39,533 nt of DNA from Sphingomonas sp. (lineage in GTDB: Bacteria; Pseudomonadota; Alphaproteobacteria; Sphingomonadales; Sphingomonadaceae): positions 1-39,533 of the forward strand of contig NZ_JANYGG010000061.1 of assembly GCF_025362505.1 (NCBI RefSeq), read 5' to 3'. The notes beneath the pieces are model-generated. The model saw only the letters and a program-made list of their open reading frames with translations, searched no databases and had not been told where the DNA came from. Positions 16,775 to 27,122 of this stretch are shown here, piece after piece. Position 1 is the first letter of the stretch. Every line of letters begins with the position of its first letter. A program made the translations under genes and the position numbers.

Positions 16775-17436
16775 GCGGGGACGTCCTCGAGGCTATAGCC
16801 GAGTCCGCGGATGGTGGTGATGATTTCGGCGCCGAGCTTCTTGCGGATGCGCGTGACAAACACCTCGATGGTGTTCGAATCGCGGTCGAAATCCTGGTCG
16901 TAGATATGCTCGATGAGCTCGGTGCGGCTGACTACCTTGCCCTTGTGGTGCATCAGGTAGGACAGCAATTTATACTCCTGCGCGGTCAGCTTGACCGGCT
17001 CGCCGGCCTTGGTGACCTTGCCCGAGCGGGTATCGAGGCGGATGTCGCCCGAGATCAGCTCCGACGAGGCATTGCCCGACGCGCGGCGGATCAGCGCGCG
17101 GAGGCGGGCGATGAGCTCCTCGGTCTGGAACGGCTTGGCGAGATAATCGTCGGCACCGGCATCGAGCCCGGCGACCTTGTCCGACCATGAGTCGCGCGCG
17201 GTGAGCACGAGGACGGGCATGCGCTTGCCCTCCTTGCGCCAGCGGTCGAGCACGGTCAGCCCGTCGATTTCGGGCAGCCCGAGGTCGAGCACCACCGCAT
17301 CGTAATTCTCGGTCGAGCCCAGATAATGGCCATCCTCGCCGTCGGTGGCGAGGTCGATGGCGTAGCCGGCGCCCTCGAGCGTCGAGCGCAGCTGGCGCCC
17401 CAGGTTCGGTTCGTCCTCGACGATCAGCACGCGCAT
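16771..17436 (-). CDS. OmpR/PhoB-family response regulator
   Basis: The 221-residue protein has a receiver domain (IVEDEPNLGRQL; phospho-acceptor Asp51 in VVLDLGLPEIDG; conserved Thr and Lys in VLTARDS and YLAKPF) and a winged-helix DNA-binding domain (LTAQEYKLLSYLMHHKG, ending VTRIRKKLGAEIITTIRGLGY). It forms a two-component system with the kinase gene that overlaps its stop by 4 bp. An inverted repeat lies between the upstream PepSY gene and this start, with one arm containing the GGGG near the ribosome site. The overall type is close to QseB/PmrA-like regulators of envelope responses; its targets are not evident. Confidence 0.95.
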   Translation of the reverse strand: MRVLIVEDEPNLGRQLRSTLEGAGYAIDLATDGEDGHYLGSTENYDAVVLDLGLPEIDGLTVLDRWRKEGKRMPVLVLTARDSWSDKVAGLDAGADDYLAKPFQTEELIARLRALIRRASGNASSELISGDIRLDTRSGKVTKAGEPVKLTAQEYKLLSYLMHHKGKVVSRTELIEHIYDQDFDRDSNTIEVFVTRIRKKLGAEIITTIRGLGYSLEDVPA

Positions 17437-17444
17437 TCGGTCAT

Positions 17445-17514
17445 CCCCAATTTCATTGTCATGGTCTCAACACGCGCGAAGCTGAACGGTTGCTTGGCCG
17501 GAACGAAATTGGGG
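17445..17514 (-). promoter_or_regulatory. Inverted repeat in response-regulator leader
   Basis: CCCCAATTTC (17445-17454) and GAAATTGGGG (17505-17514) are perfect 10-bp inverted arms 50 bp apart in the 139-bp gap upstream of the response-regulator gene. In the minus-strand transcript the arm next to the gene ends in the GGGG that lies about 10 bases before the ATG. It could be an operator pair for the regulator itself or an RNA helix that hides the ribosome site. Confidence 0.5.
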
Positions 17515-17575
17515 TGAGAGAGAGGGAAGGTCAATGGGGGCGACCCGCTCCCGGACGAGCCGGGGAGGAATGTGA

Positions 17576-17872
17576 TTAATTGCCCGCTTTGCCGATGACG
17601 CGCCCGGTGGCGGCGTCGACGTCGACCCAGATCACCCGCCCGTCACGGACGAATTTGAGCCGGTAGGTGTCGCCCCGAAATTCAGGTCCGAGATAGTCGG
17701 CCCCGCCCATGCTCGGTACGACCTGCCGCTCGATTCGCGGCAGCGGCATCGAGCGGCCCTCCTGAGTCGCGCGGAACGCACGGTCCTGGTCGCGCGGCCG
17801 GTCGGCCAGCGCGGGGGAGGCGATCATGGCGCTGCCGAGGGCAGCGCCGAAGAGCAACGAATACAGGCGCAT
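17576..17872 (-). CDS. PepSY-domain periplasmic protein
   Basis: The 98-residue protein has a signal peptide ending near PALA-D and a short basic/acidic mature segment. A PepSY-like domain at the C terminus has YRLKFVRDGRVIWVDVDAATGRVIG, which is the family's hallmark strand pair. PepSY proteins often accompany two-component systems and may modulate the sensor or inhibit proteases. The gene is first in the operon with the response regulator and kinase. The ATG at 17872 is preferred; a GTG four codons earlier has no better ribosome site. Confidence 0.85.
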   Translation of the reverse strand: MRLYSLLFGAALGSAMIASPALADRPRDQDRAFRATQEGRSMPLPRIERQVVPSMGGADYLGPEFRGDTYRLKFVRDGRVIWVDVDAATGRVIGKAGN

Positions 17873-18049
17873 GGCAAAACTCACTTCGCCGACCGGTTTA
17901 CGGACGATGCATTGAATGCCTTATGAATGATCTTGTCGAGTGGGGTTCAGGTCGATTTGGCGCGAAGATGTGGCGCGCAAGGCACGATGCGGGGCCACGA
18001 CGCTGGGCCAGCGGGTGACGCCGCCGCGCCGCTCGGCTAGGGGCGCCAT

Positions 18050-19864
<1,815 letters not shown>

Positions 19865-19871
19865 GCGTCAG

Positions 19872-19902
19872 AATGTCTGCTTGCGATCCACTTGCGGACA
19901 TT
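19872..19902. repeat. Dispersed inverted repeat, full copy
   Basis: AATGTCTGC (19872-19880) pairs with GCGGACATT (19894-19902) with one G-T wobble around a 13-nt loop. Its right end overlaps the aminotransferase stop codon. Half copies of the same element appear at 21238-21257 and 34592-34611. Confidence 0.7.
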
Positions 19903-21136
19903 AGCCCGCAAGCTCTGTCCGTAGCGCGGCTAAAGCCCTTGCAACCTGCACTTCATCATTAAAGACGTGAGGCGACAGGCGGATGCCGTTAAACCAGCGC
20001 CTCTCCGCCCGCTTGATTACAACATTGTGCCGTGTCCGGAGCGCAGCACGTAACCGGTCGGCATCGATCGCTGGGGGCAACATCGCCGCCACCATTGCTG
20101 TCGAACAGGCGCCCGGGGTTGGGCTCACAATGCGCAACTGCGGCATCTTTGTCATCTCCGTATACACGGTGTTCGCCAGACCACGGTTGTAGGCCTCGAT
20201 CCGGTGAATGCCGAGCGCTCGCGTGGCATCGAGCGCTTCACCGAGACCGACAACTATCGTGAGCGGCGCGAGACCGGCAGAATTCGAACCTACCGCCCGG
20301 CCGAGCTGCCATTGCGGCGGATCGAAAGCGCCCGCCGCGTTCTTCGCGATATAAACGAAGCCCGTCCCCTTGGGCCCCATCAGCCATTTGTGACCGCTCG
20401 TCGCATAGGCGTCGCAGCCGATGGACCGGACGTCGAAGCTTATTTGCCCGACAGCTTGGGCTCCATCCACCACGCAAAGCACGCCGCGCGACCGCGCGAT
20501 CCGGGCGATTTCTGCAACTGGCATTCGCAAGCCTGTCGGAGCTAGAACGTGGCTCACGCTAATCACTTTGGTCTTCGGTGTGAGCGCGGCAGCATAGGCA
20601 TCTACGATCCGCTGCGGATCATGCTCTTCGAAGGGCAGCTGAATACGATCGACTACCACACCGCTCATTTTCTCCCGGTGTAGCCATCCGACCTCGCCGC
20701 CTTCGTGCTCAAGATTGGATAAAAGAATCCGATCCCTAGCGTTCAGCTTCACGCTATGGGCCAGGGTCGTGATTCCGTCCGTTGTTCCACGTGTAAAAAG
20801 GATTTCGTTTGCGGAACAGCCAAGCAGCGCTGCTGCCTTTCCGCGCACATCGTCTGCCGCCGTGAAGACGGTGTCGGGCTGGTCGGAATAACATTGTGCA
20901 ACCGGATCCCTCTCGAGCTGCCGCCATGCCGCGATAGTGCGGGCGAGGACGCGATTGGGCGTCGGGCCGGCTGACGCTGTGTTGAGATGGATCAGACCGG
21001 GAGGAAGGCTCAGCTCACCAGCGGGGATCAGTGGGCCACCTTGGACTGCAGCGCTCACGCTGGCGACGTCGAGCGCCGGCAGCAACCCCAGAGCCTGAAT
21101 CAAACCCCGCCGACTGGTCGTTCCAAACGCGTCCAT
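19901..21136 (-). CDS. Class V PLP-dependent aminotransferase, Tat-type signal
   Basis: The 411-residue protein is a fold-type I, class V enzyme of the isopenicillin N epimerase/cysteine desulfurase-like group. Visible are HLNTASAGPTP at the start of the fold, FTRGTTDGI, VISVSHVLAPTGLRMP, the cofactor Asp in CVVDGAQAVGQ, and the PLP Lys250 in SGHKWLMGPKG. The N terminus TSRRGLIQALGLLPALD looks like a twin-arginine signal, so the folded holoenzyme may be exported, which is unusual for this class. Substrate is unknown. Codon use is less GC-biased than in neighbouring genes, and pieces of a dispersed repeat lie at both ends, which suggests acquisition. GGGGG precedes the ATG. Confidence 0.88.
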   Translation of the reverse strand: MDAFGTTSRRGLIQALGLLPALDVASVSAAVQGGPLIPAGELSLPPGLIHLNTASAGPTPNRVLARTIAAWRQLERDPVAQCYSDQPDTVFTAADDVRGKAAALLGCSANEILFTRGTTDGITTLAHSVKLNARDRILLSNLEHEGGEVGWLHREKMSGVVVDRIQLPFEEHDPQRIVDAYAAALTPKTKVISVSHVLAPTGLRMPVAEIARIARSRGVLCVVDGAQAVGQISFDVRSIGCDAYATSGHKWLMGPKGTGFVYIAKNAAGAFDPPQWQLGRAVGSNSAGLAPLTIVVGLGEALDATRALGIHRIEAYNRGLANTVYTEMTKMPQLRIVSPTPGACSTAMVAAMLPPAIDADRLRAALRTRHNVVIKRAERRWFNGIRLSPHVFNDEVQVARALAALRTELAG

Positions 21137-21202
21137 AACTGCTGCCCCCGTGTTGCCGATGCGGACAATGACATGTTGGGCGCGGTGGTCCCATTCGCCG
21201 CT

Positions 21203-21257
21203 GTCCGCCCGAAGGCGGACGCTGTTCTAGGGTCCCCTTTCCACCCATTGCGGACAT
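21203..21257. repeat. Hairpin and half copy of dispersed repeat upstream of aminotransferase
   Basis: GTCCGCC (21203-21209) and GGCGGAC (21214-21220) form a perfect 7-bp stem with a CGAA loop. At 21238-21257 lies TTTCCACCCATTGCGGACAT, the right half of the dispersed element seen complete at 19872-19902. The rest of the 283-bp gap (21137-21419) shows no gene. Confidence 0.65.
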
Positions 21258-21419
21258 CGGCGAAAATACTGTCCTAAAGCCGCCCTAAAATGCCAAAGTT
21301 GTCATATTGAGTCTCGTCCTCGTTCGCTCTTTGCAGCTTTCCGAATTTCCTTCGCGCAAATAGCGTCACGAGCGTGAACATGTGTGAACTTGTCAACATT
21401 CGCGGCGCTGAGTCCGACC

Positions 21420-21608
21420 CTACCGCCGCCGCGCGAACATGATCAGCGCGACGCCGACCACCGCCAGGATCGCCCCGCGTGTCGCCCACGGCCGCTGGTC
21501 GAGCATGAAGCTCGATGCCGGCCAGTGGACCACCCCGGTGCCCTGTCCGACCCACAATATCCCCATCAGCAGCGCAAACACCCCGACGATCAACAGCAAG
21601 GTCTTCAT
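21420..21608 (-). CDS. Small two-helix membrane protein
   Basis: The 62-residue protein begins MKTLLLIVGVFALLMG, a membrane helix, followed by a short polar hairpin VVHWPASSFMLDQRPW and a second helix ILAVVGVALIMFA, and it ends in Arg residues. It has no named function; I recognise it as the kind of conserved small membrane protein found in sphingomonads. AAGGGA lies before the ATG at 21608, which fixes the start; the upstream in-frame extension lacks a ribosome site. It is 43 bp downstream of the DUF885 peptidase stop and may be in the same transcript. Confidence 0.8.
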   Translation of the reverse strand: MKTLLLIVGVFALLMGILWVGQGTGVVHWPASSFMLDQRPWATRGAILAVVGVALIMFARRR

Positions 21609-21651
21609 GGCAATTCCCTTCGTTCGAAGTCGGACGATAGCACGGACCAAC

Positions 21652-23469
21652 CTAGCCGCGTAGCTGCGCCTGCGTGCGCTCGCGGATTCGGCGCTGGAGG
21701 ATGGTCAGCGGCATCGCGCCTTCCTTGAGCACCTCGTGGAACTGCTTGAGATCGAACTTCGCCCCCAGCGTCGCCTGCGCCTCGGCGCGCGCGCGGGTCC
21801 AGGCGAGATGGCCGATCTTGTAGCTGCACGCCTGCCCGACCGAAGCACAATAGCGCTCGACCTCGCGCTGCACTCGCGGGCGTGCAAACCCTGTCGTCGC
21901 GACCATGTAATCGATCGCTTTTTCGCGGCTCCACCGCTTTGAATTGAGCCCGGTGTCGACCACCAGCCGCGCTGCGCGGAACAGGTAGGACTGCAGATAC
22001 CCCGCGCGCTCGATGCCGTTATAGCCGCCAAGCTCGTCGGCCAGCTGCTCGGCATAAAGCGCCCAGCCCTCACCATAGCCGGAATAATAGGCGTTGCGGC
22101 GGATCATCGGCAGCGCGCCCGAGGTCTGCGCGATCCCGCCCTGCAAATGATGGCCCGGAACCCCCTCATGATAGGTCAGCGCGGGCAGCTGATACTTGGG
22201 CCAGTCCGAGGTCGACTTCAAATTAATGTAGTAAATCGCCGAACGCGAGCCATCGATCGTCGCCGGCTGGTAATAACCGTTGGGCGCGCCTTCCTGGATG
22301 TTCGGCGGCACGCGGCGGATCTCGAGGCTGCGATGCGGCACCGTCGCGAAGGCGCGAGGCAGCCGCGTTATCATGTCGGCAAACCCGGCGTTGAGGCTCG
22401 CGATCAGCGCCGCGCGGCCAGCGTCATCGTTCGAATATTGCTGCGCCGCCGAGGCGTTGAGCGCGGTCAGCCGCTCGCCGACGCTGCCATTCGTGTAACC
22501 CGCCGCCTTGAGAATAGCATCGAGTTGCCCGCTGATCTCGGCGACCTGCTGCAGCCCGAGCACATGGACCTGCTCCGGCGTCAGGTCGGTGGTCGTCGCC
22601 TGGGCCAGCGCCACCGCGTAAATCTCGTCGCCATGCGGCAGCCGCCACGCCCCGTCACCCGCCGGCGTCGTCGACCGCAGCTGCTGAACCAGCGCCATCT
22701 GCCGGTCAAGCGCGGGATAGACCCGGGTGCTGACGATCGCCTCGGCGCGCCGCTGCCAGTCCCCCGCGATCCCCGCCTTGGCCGCGCGCGAGGTCAGCGC
22801 GGTCACCAGCCCGCTCGTCGCCGCCGGCTCGTCGCGCAGCGAGTGCATCTGCTTCAACACGAGGTCGAGCGACCAGCCCGGCGCGACATAGCCGCGCGCC
22901 GCCTGGCGCCGCTGCTCGGCACTCTCGTTATCCATCACTGTCGCGAACTGGTCGAGCCGCGCGAGATAGGCCTCGGCATCGCCGCGCGTCGCGATTGTGT
23001 GGGTGTTGGCGAGGAAATCGGGGATCGAGAAATAGGCCCCGTCCTGCTGGCTCCAGATGTAGGGGCTGATCGCGCTGTTAATACCGAACCGCCGCGGCGC
23101 CACTGTGTCGGTTGCAATGTCGTAGAGCACGACTTCGCGATTGAGCTTGGCCGCCGCCGACAGCCCCGCTGAGGGCACCGCATTAAGCTGACGCAAATAG
23201 CCCGTCCGCCGCGCCATATCCTGCGCCCGCGCGAGCTGATACGGCCGCGTTTCGAGCATCGACTTCAACCGCGCATTCGGCCCCTTGTCGAGCCCGAGCG
23301 CGGTCGCATTGGTCGGCGAATGCGCGATCTGGTCGGCGAAAATCCGGTCGAACAGCAAGTTCAGCCGCGCATCGCCCCCGGCCCCCCGCCCAAGCGGCGC
23401 GGCGACACTATCGGTCGAAACGACCAGCGCGGCGGCACCGCTGGTAGCGAGAAATTGACGGCGGTCCAT
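21652..23469 (-). CDS. DUF885 family peptidase, Tat-exported
   Basis: The 605-residue protein starts with a twin-arginine signal (MDRRQFLATSGAAAL) and continues as a DUF885 protein. Near the C terminus are the metal-site motif HEGVPGHHLQ and the GYGEGWALYAEQL segment that define this family of putative zinc carboxypeptidases. It likely folds in the cytoplasm and works in the periplasm on peptides; the substrate is not evident. The start at 23469 has AGGGGA upstream and places the RR motif at the N terminus. Another in-frame start 25 codons earlier would push the signal inward and is rejected. Confidence 0.92.
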   Translation of the reverse strand: MDRRQFLATSGAAALVVSTDSVAAPLGRGAGGDARLNLLFDRIFADQIAHSPTNATALGLDKGPNARLKSMLETRPYQLARAQDMARRTGYLRQLNAVPSAGLSAAAKLNREVVLYDIATDTVAPRRFGINSAISPYIWSQQDGAYFSIPDFLANTHTIATRGDAEAYLARLDQFATVMDNESAEQRRQAARGYVAPGWSLDLVLKQMHSLRDEPAATSGLVTALTSRAAKAGIAGDWQRRAEAIVSTRVYPALDRQMALVQQLRSTTPAGDGAWRLPHGDEIYAVALAQATTTDLTPEQVHVLGLQQVAEISGQLDAILKAAGYTNGSVGERLTALNASAAQQYSNDDAGRAALIASLNAGFADMITRLPRAFATVPHRSLEIRRVPPNIQEGAPNGYYQPATIDGSRSAIYYINLKSTSDWPKYQLPALTYHEGVPGHHLQGGIAQTSGALPMIRRNAYYSGYGEGWALYAEQLADELGGYNGIERAGYLQSYLFRAARLVVDTGLNSKRWSREKAIDYMVATTGFARPRVQREVERYCASVGQACSYKIGHLAWTRARAEAQATLGAKFDLKQFHEVLKEGAMPLTILQRRIRERTQAQLRG

Positions 23470-23546
23470 GGCGAATCCCCTGATGATCAGGGGCGCGATG
23501 CTAGGCCCGGCGACCGCGCTGGCAAGCCCACCGGTCGAACTCAACG

Positions 23547-24926
23547 CTACGTCTGCAGATGATATTGCTTGAGCAGGTCGTAGAGCGTCGGTCGGCTGAT
23601 CCCGAGCAATTTGGCCGCGCTCGAGATATTATTCTCGGTTCGGGTCAGCGCCTGGCGGATCGCGCGGCGGTCGGCGACTTCGCGCGCGGCGCGCAGGTTG
23701 AGCGCGATGTCGCGCTCGTCGGGGTCGGTGCCTTTCGCGCCGGGGAGGTCGAGATCGGCCGCGCCGACCATCTTGCCGTCGGCCATGATCACCGCGCGTT
23801 TGAGCCGGTTCTCCAGTTCGCGGACATTGCCCGGCCACGGATAGGAGTCGATCGCGGCGAGCGCATCGGGGGCGAGGCCCTGAACCCGCGGGTTGAGTTC
23901 GCGCGCGTATCGCGTGGCGAAATGGCGCGCGAGCAGGACCGAATCCCCCGGGCGCTCGGCGAGGCTGGGGATCTTCACGACGATTTCGGCGAGGCGGTAG
24001 TAAAGGTCCTCGCGGAACCGCCCGTCGGCCTGCATCGCGTCGAGATCCTGGTGGGTCGCGCACACGATCCGCGTGTCGACCGCGATCGGCGTCCGTCCGC
24101 CGATCCGCTCGATCACCCGCTCCTGGAGGAAGCGCAGCAATTTCACTTGGAGCGGAAGGGGGATGTCGCCGACCTCGTCGAGGAACAGCGTGCCCCCCTG
24201 CGCCAGCTCGATCTTGCCCGGGGTCGTCTTGACCGCCCCGGTAAAGGCGCCGCGCTCATAGCCGAACAGCTCGGCCTCGAGCAGGTTTTCGGGGATCGCG
24301 GCGCAGTTGATGGCGACAAATTCTCGCCGCGCGCGCGGCGACAGTTCGTGCACCGCCCGCGCTAGCAATTCCTTGCCGGTGCCCGATGCGCCGAGCAGCA
24401 TGACCGACACGTCGGCGCCGGCAACGCGCTCGATCGTCCGCGCGACCTTCGTCATTTCGGGCGCGGCGCTGAGGAGCGAGCCCAGGATGGTATCGCCGCC
24501 GCCCTGCTCCTCGAGCAGCCGGTTCTCGCGCTCGATCGCCTGGAGGTGGAATGCGCGCGCTACGATCAGGCCGAGCTCGTCGATGTCGACTGGCTTGCGA
24601 TAGAAATCATAGGCCCCGAGCGCGATTGCCTTCAACGCGGACTCGCGCGCGCCGTGGCCCGACGCGACGATCACCTTGGTGTCGGGTTTCAGCGCCAATA
24701 TCTCGGTCAACGTCGCAAACCCCTCCGCCGTCCCGTCGGGATCTGGCGGCAGGCCGAGGTCGAGCGTGACCACCGCGGGCTCATGCGCGCGCAATTGCTC
24801 GATCGCCGAGGTGCGGTCGCTGGCGACGATCACCCGATAGCCCTCATAAGCCCACTTCAACTGGCGCTGGAGCCCCTCGTCATCCTCGATAATCAACAGC
24901 ACGGGCAGTTCTGGTGTGTCGGTCAT
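23547..24926 (-). CDS. prsR: PEP-CTERM/exosortase-linked response regulator PrsR
   Basis: The 459-residue protein is an NtrC-type activator. The N-terminal receiver has Asp56 in VVTLDLGLPPDPDG and Lys in YDFYRKP. The AAA+ domain has Walker A GASGTGKE, the sigma-54 contact loop ERGAFTGA, Walker B GGTLFLDEVGD and the arginine region FREDLYYRL. The C-terminal Fis-type helix-turn-helix is NISSAAKLLGISRPTLYDLL. The sequence matches PrsR, the partner of PrsK in bacteria with PEP-CTERM/exosortase (XrtA) surface systems. ATG overlaps the prsK stop as ATGA, so the pair is translationally coupled. It would activate sigma-54 promoters for polysaccharide or protein-sorting genes outside the window. Confidence 0.92.
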   Translation of the reverse strand: MTDTPELPVLLIIEDDEGLQRQLKWAYEGYRVIVASDRTSAIEQLRAHEPAVVTLDLGLPPDPDGTAEGFATLTEILALKPDTKVIVASGHGARESALKAIALGAYDFYRKPVDIDELGLIVARAFHLQAIERENRLLEEQGGGDTILGSLLSAAPEMTKVARTIERVAGADVSVMLLGASGTGKELLARAVHELSPRARREFVAINCAAIPENLLEAELFGYERGAFTGAVKTTPGKIELAQGGTLFLDEVGDIPLPLQVKLLRFLQERVIERIGGRTPIAVDTRIVCATHQDLDAMQADGRFREDLYYRLAEIVVKIPSLAERPGDSVLLARHFATRYARELNPRVQGLAPDALAAIDSYPWPGNVRELENRLKRAVIMADGKMVGAADLDLPGAKGTDPDERDIALNLRAAREVADRRAIRQALTRTENNISSAAKLLGISRPTLYDLLKQYHLQT

Positions 24927-27031
24927 GCGATCTTCCGTTGTGGGGTCGCGTGGCGGCCCTGCGCGGGCTCGGCTGCGATGAGGTGAATGACGAACTGGCT
25001 GCCCTTGCCGGGTGTCGAGGTGACCGCGAGCCGCCCGCCCATCGCGGTGATGAGCGCGCGCGATTCGAACGCGCCGACGCCGAAGCCGCCATCCTTGGTC
25101 GATGCGAACGGCTGGAACAGGCGGTGGCGGACGAACTCGGCGTCCATGCCAATCCCGCTGTCGATGATGGTGATGGCAATCTCGTCGCCGTCGGCGGTGA
25201 CGCGGACCGTGACCTGGGCGCCGCTTTCCGACGCGTCGATCGCGTTCTGGAGCAAATGCCCGATCGCTTGCTCGAGCCCCGGCGGATCGACCATCGCCCA
25301 TAGCGACGTATCGCCGAGCAATCGCACCGGATGGTCGCGGCGCTTGGCGGCGATCGCGGCGGACAGCAGGTCGCGTAGCGGGGTCGGCTCAGCCCGCTCG
25401 CGCCGCGCGCCGCCCTGCGGGGCGAGCCGGGCGAGAAGGTCGTTCATCTTGCCGACCGAGCTCTTCAGCGTCGCGACCATGTCGGCGCGAAAATCGGGGT
25501 TGTCGGCGTGGCGCTCGGCGTTGCGCGACAGCAACGATAATTGGCTGACGAGGTTCTTCACGTCGTGGAGGATGAAGGCGAAGCGACGGTTGAATTCCTC
25601 AAACCGCTGGGCGTTGAGCAGCGCTTCCTGGCCGTGCGCTTCGGCGAGGCTCGATGCCGCCTGCCGCCCGGCGGTGCGCAGCAGGTCGAAATCCTCCCAG
25701 TCGAGCGAGCGGCGGTAATCGGGCGCGGCAAGGAGGACGAACCCGACCAGCCGTTCATGGTGGATCAGCGGCACGCCGACCCAGGCGACCGCGTCGTCAA
25801 TCATGAAGTCGGGGACGTCGAGCGGTCGATCCTCATGGCCATGCCGAACCGCGTCGAGGTCGACGATCCGGCCCTCCGCCTCGACCCCGCGCCAGAAAGC
25901 GGCGGCGGGGCGCGGATCGCCGGCGGCGAGCGGCTTGCCTGGCCACTTCCATGCCGCCGCAGGATCGATCGCGCCGGCCTCGTCGGAGACCAGCAGAAGC
26001 CCGCCGGGCGCGTCGAGAATGTCGGCGAACGCTTTCACCACCCGCTCGCCGAGCGGCGCGGCCTCGGCGCCGCTACGGCCGATCGTGCCGGTGAAGCGCA
26101 GCCACTCGGCGCGATAGTCATAGCGATGTTCGAAGAAATGCTTGGCCAGCTTGACCTTGAACCAGGCGCGCGCGCGCGACGACGGCAGCAGGACCATCGC
26201 CCCGATGGTCAGGGCCGCGATCGCGCCGACGGTCAGGCCTTGGGTCCAGTCCCAGCCGGTGCCCTTGAGCGCGGTCGCGAGGATCGCCATCACCGCGAAA
26301 TAGGCGCAGATCGCGAGCAGCGAGAGCGACTGGAAGGCCGCGGTGCGCGACAGGCGGATGCGCCAGCCCTTCTCCTGCCCGCGGCTGAGCGCGAACAGCG
26401 GCATCGTCGCGGCGATCAGCAGTCCGCGCCACGTCAGCAGGCTGTCGGCAAGCGGCGCGCCGAGATAGGCGAAGGTGTAAAGGTTGAGATCATAGCCCCA
26501 CGACAGCGCCAGTGCGAACATCGCCAGGCGGATCGGCCCACGGCTCGACGGCGCCGCCTGCGCGTACACATTGTGGACGATAATCAGCGCGCCCGCCGCC
26601 ATCACCACGCGGAGCAATCGCGAGGTCTGGTCGAAGGCTTGGGCGACGTCGGCGGGCACGGTCGCCGAGATCGTCAGGATGTTCAGGACCAGCTGGCACC
26701 CGATCACCAGTGCCTCCGCGCCGAGCACCAGGCGCACGCCGCCCGCCGGCGCCTCTTCGATCCGCTCGGGCGCGGCGAGGCCGTAGAGCAGCGCGATCCA
26801 GACGAGGTTGCGGAAGGTCTCCGCCAGCACCGCCAGCGGCGAGGCGGGACCGCCGATCGCCGCGAGCCAAGCCCACGCCGCAGTCAGCAGGTAGGCGGCG
26901 AGGAGCATTGCCTGGCTGCGATCGCTGACCCCGGTCCGCAGCCGCCACAGCAGCAGCGACGCGAAGGCGGCGGCCGCCATCGCGTGCGTCCAGAAGCTGA
27001 GCACCGGCTCGACTGTCAATTCGCCCGACAT
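24923..27031 (-). CDS. prsK: PEP-CTERM/exosortase-linked histidine kinase PrsK
   Basis: The 702-residue protein has a membrane-embedded N-terminal half of about eight helices (from LSFWTHAMAAAAFASLLLW to the segment around TIGAMVLLPSS), then a GAF domain that includes LIHHERLVGFVLLAAPDYR. A kinase module with the phospho-His in AFILHDVKNLVSQL follows, and an ATPase domain with LLQNAIDASESG, DSGIGM and GGFGVGAFES. Architecture and sequence fit PrsK, the sensor that pairs with PrsR. The start at 27031 (ATG) is taken; a TTG six codons earlier is possible, and no clear ribosome site distinguishes them. It is divergent from the aldo/keto reductase gene. Confidence 0.9.
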   Translation of the reverse strand: MSGELTVEPVLSFWTHAMAAAAFASLLLWRLRTGVSDRSQAMLLAAYLLTAAWAWLAAIGGPASPLAVLAETFRNLVWIALLYGLAAPERIEEAPAGGVRLVLGAEALVIGCQLVLNILTISATVPADVAQAFDQTSRLLRVVMAAGALIIVHNVYAQAAPSSRGPIRLAMFALALSWGYDLNLYTFAYLGAPLADSLLTWRGLLIAATMPLFALSRGQEKGWRIRLSRTAAFQSLSLLAICAYFAVMAILATALKGTGWDWTQGLTVGAIAALTIGAMVLLPSSRARAWFKVKLAKHFFEHRYDYRAEWLRFTGTIGRSGAEAAPLGERVVKAFADILDAPGGLLLVSDEAGAIDPAAAWKWPGKPLAAGDPRPAAAFWRGVEAEGRIVDLDAVRHGHEDRPLDVPDFMIDDAVAWVGVPLIHHERLVGFVLLAAPDYRRSLDWEDFDLLRTAGRQAASSLAEAHGQEALLNAQRFEEFNRRFAFILHDVKNLVSQLSLLSRNAERHADNPDFRADMVATLKSSVGKMNDLLARLAPQGGARRERAEPTPLRDLLSAAIAAKRRDHPVRLLGDTSLWAMVDPPGLEQAIGHLLQNAIDASESGAQVTVRVTADGDEIAITIIDSGIGMDAEFVRHRLFQPFASTKDGGFGVGAFESRALITAMGGRLAVTSTPGKGSQFVIHLIAAEPAQGRHATPQRKIA

Positions 27032-27122
27032 GGCGCGCACTGTCGGCAAAATTTACAAAGAAGTGGTGAACGCTTGGCGAAACAGCCATTTTTCGGCAAG
27101 GCGGTGCCCACGGGAGAAAGCG

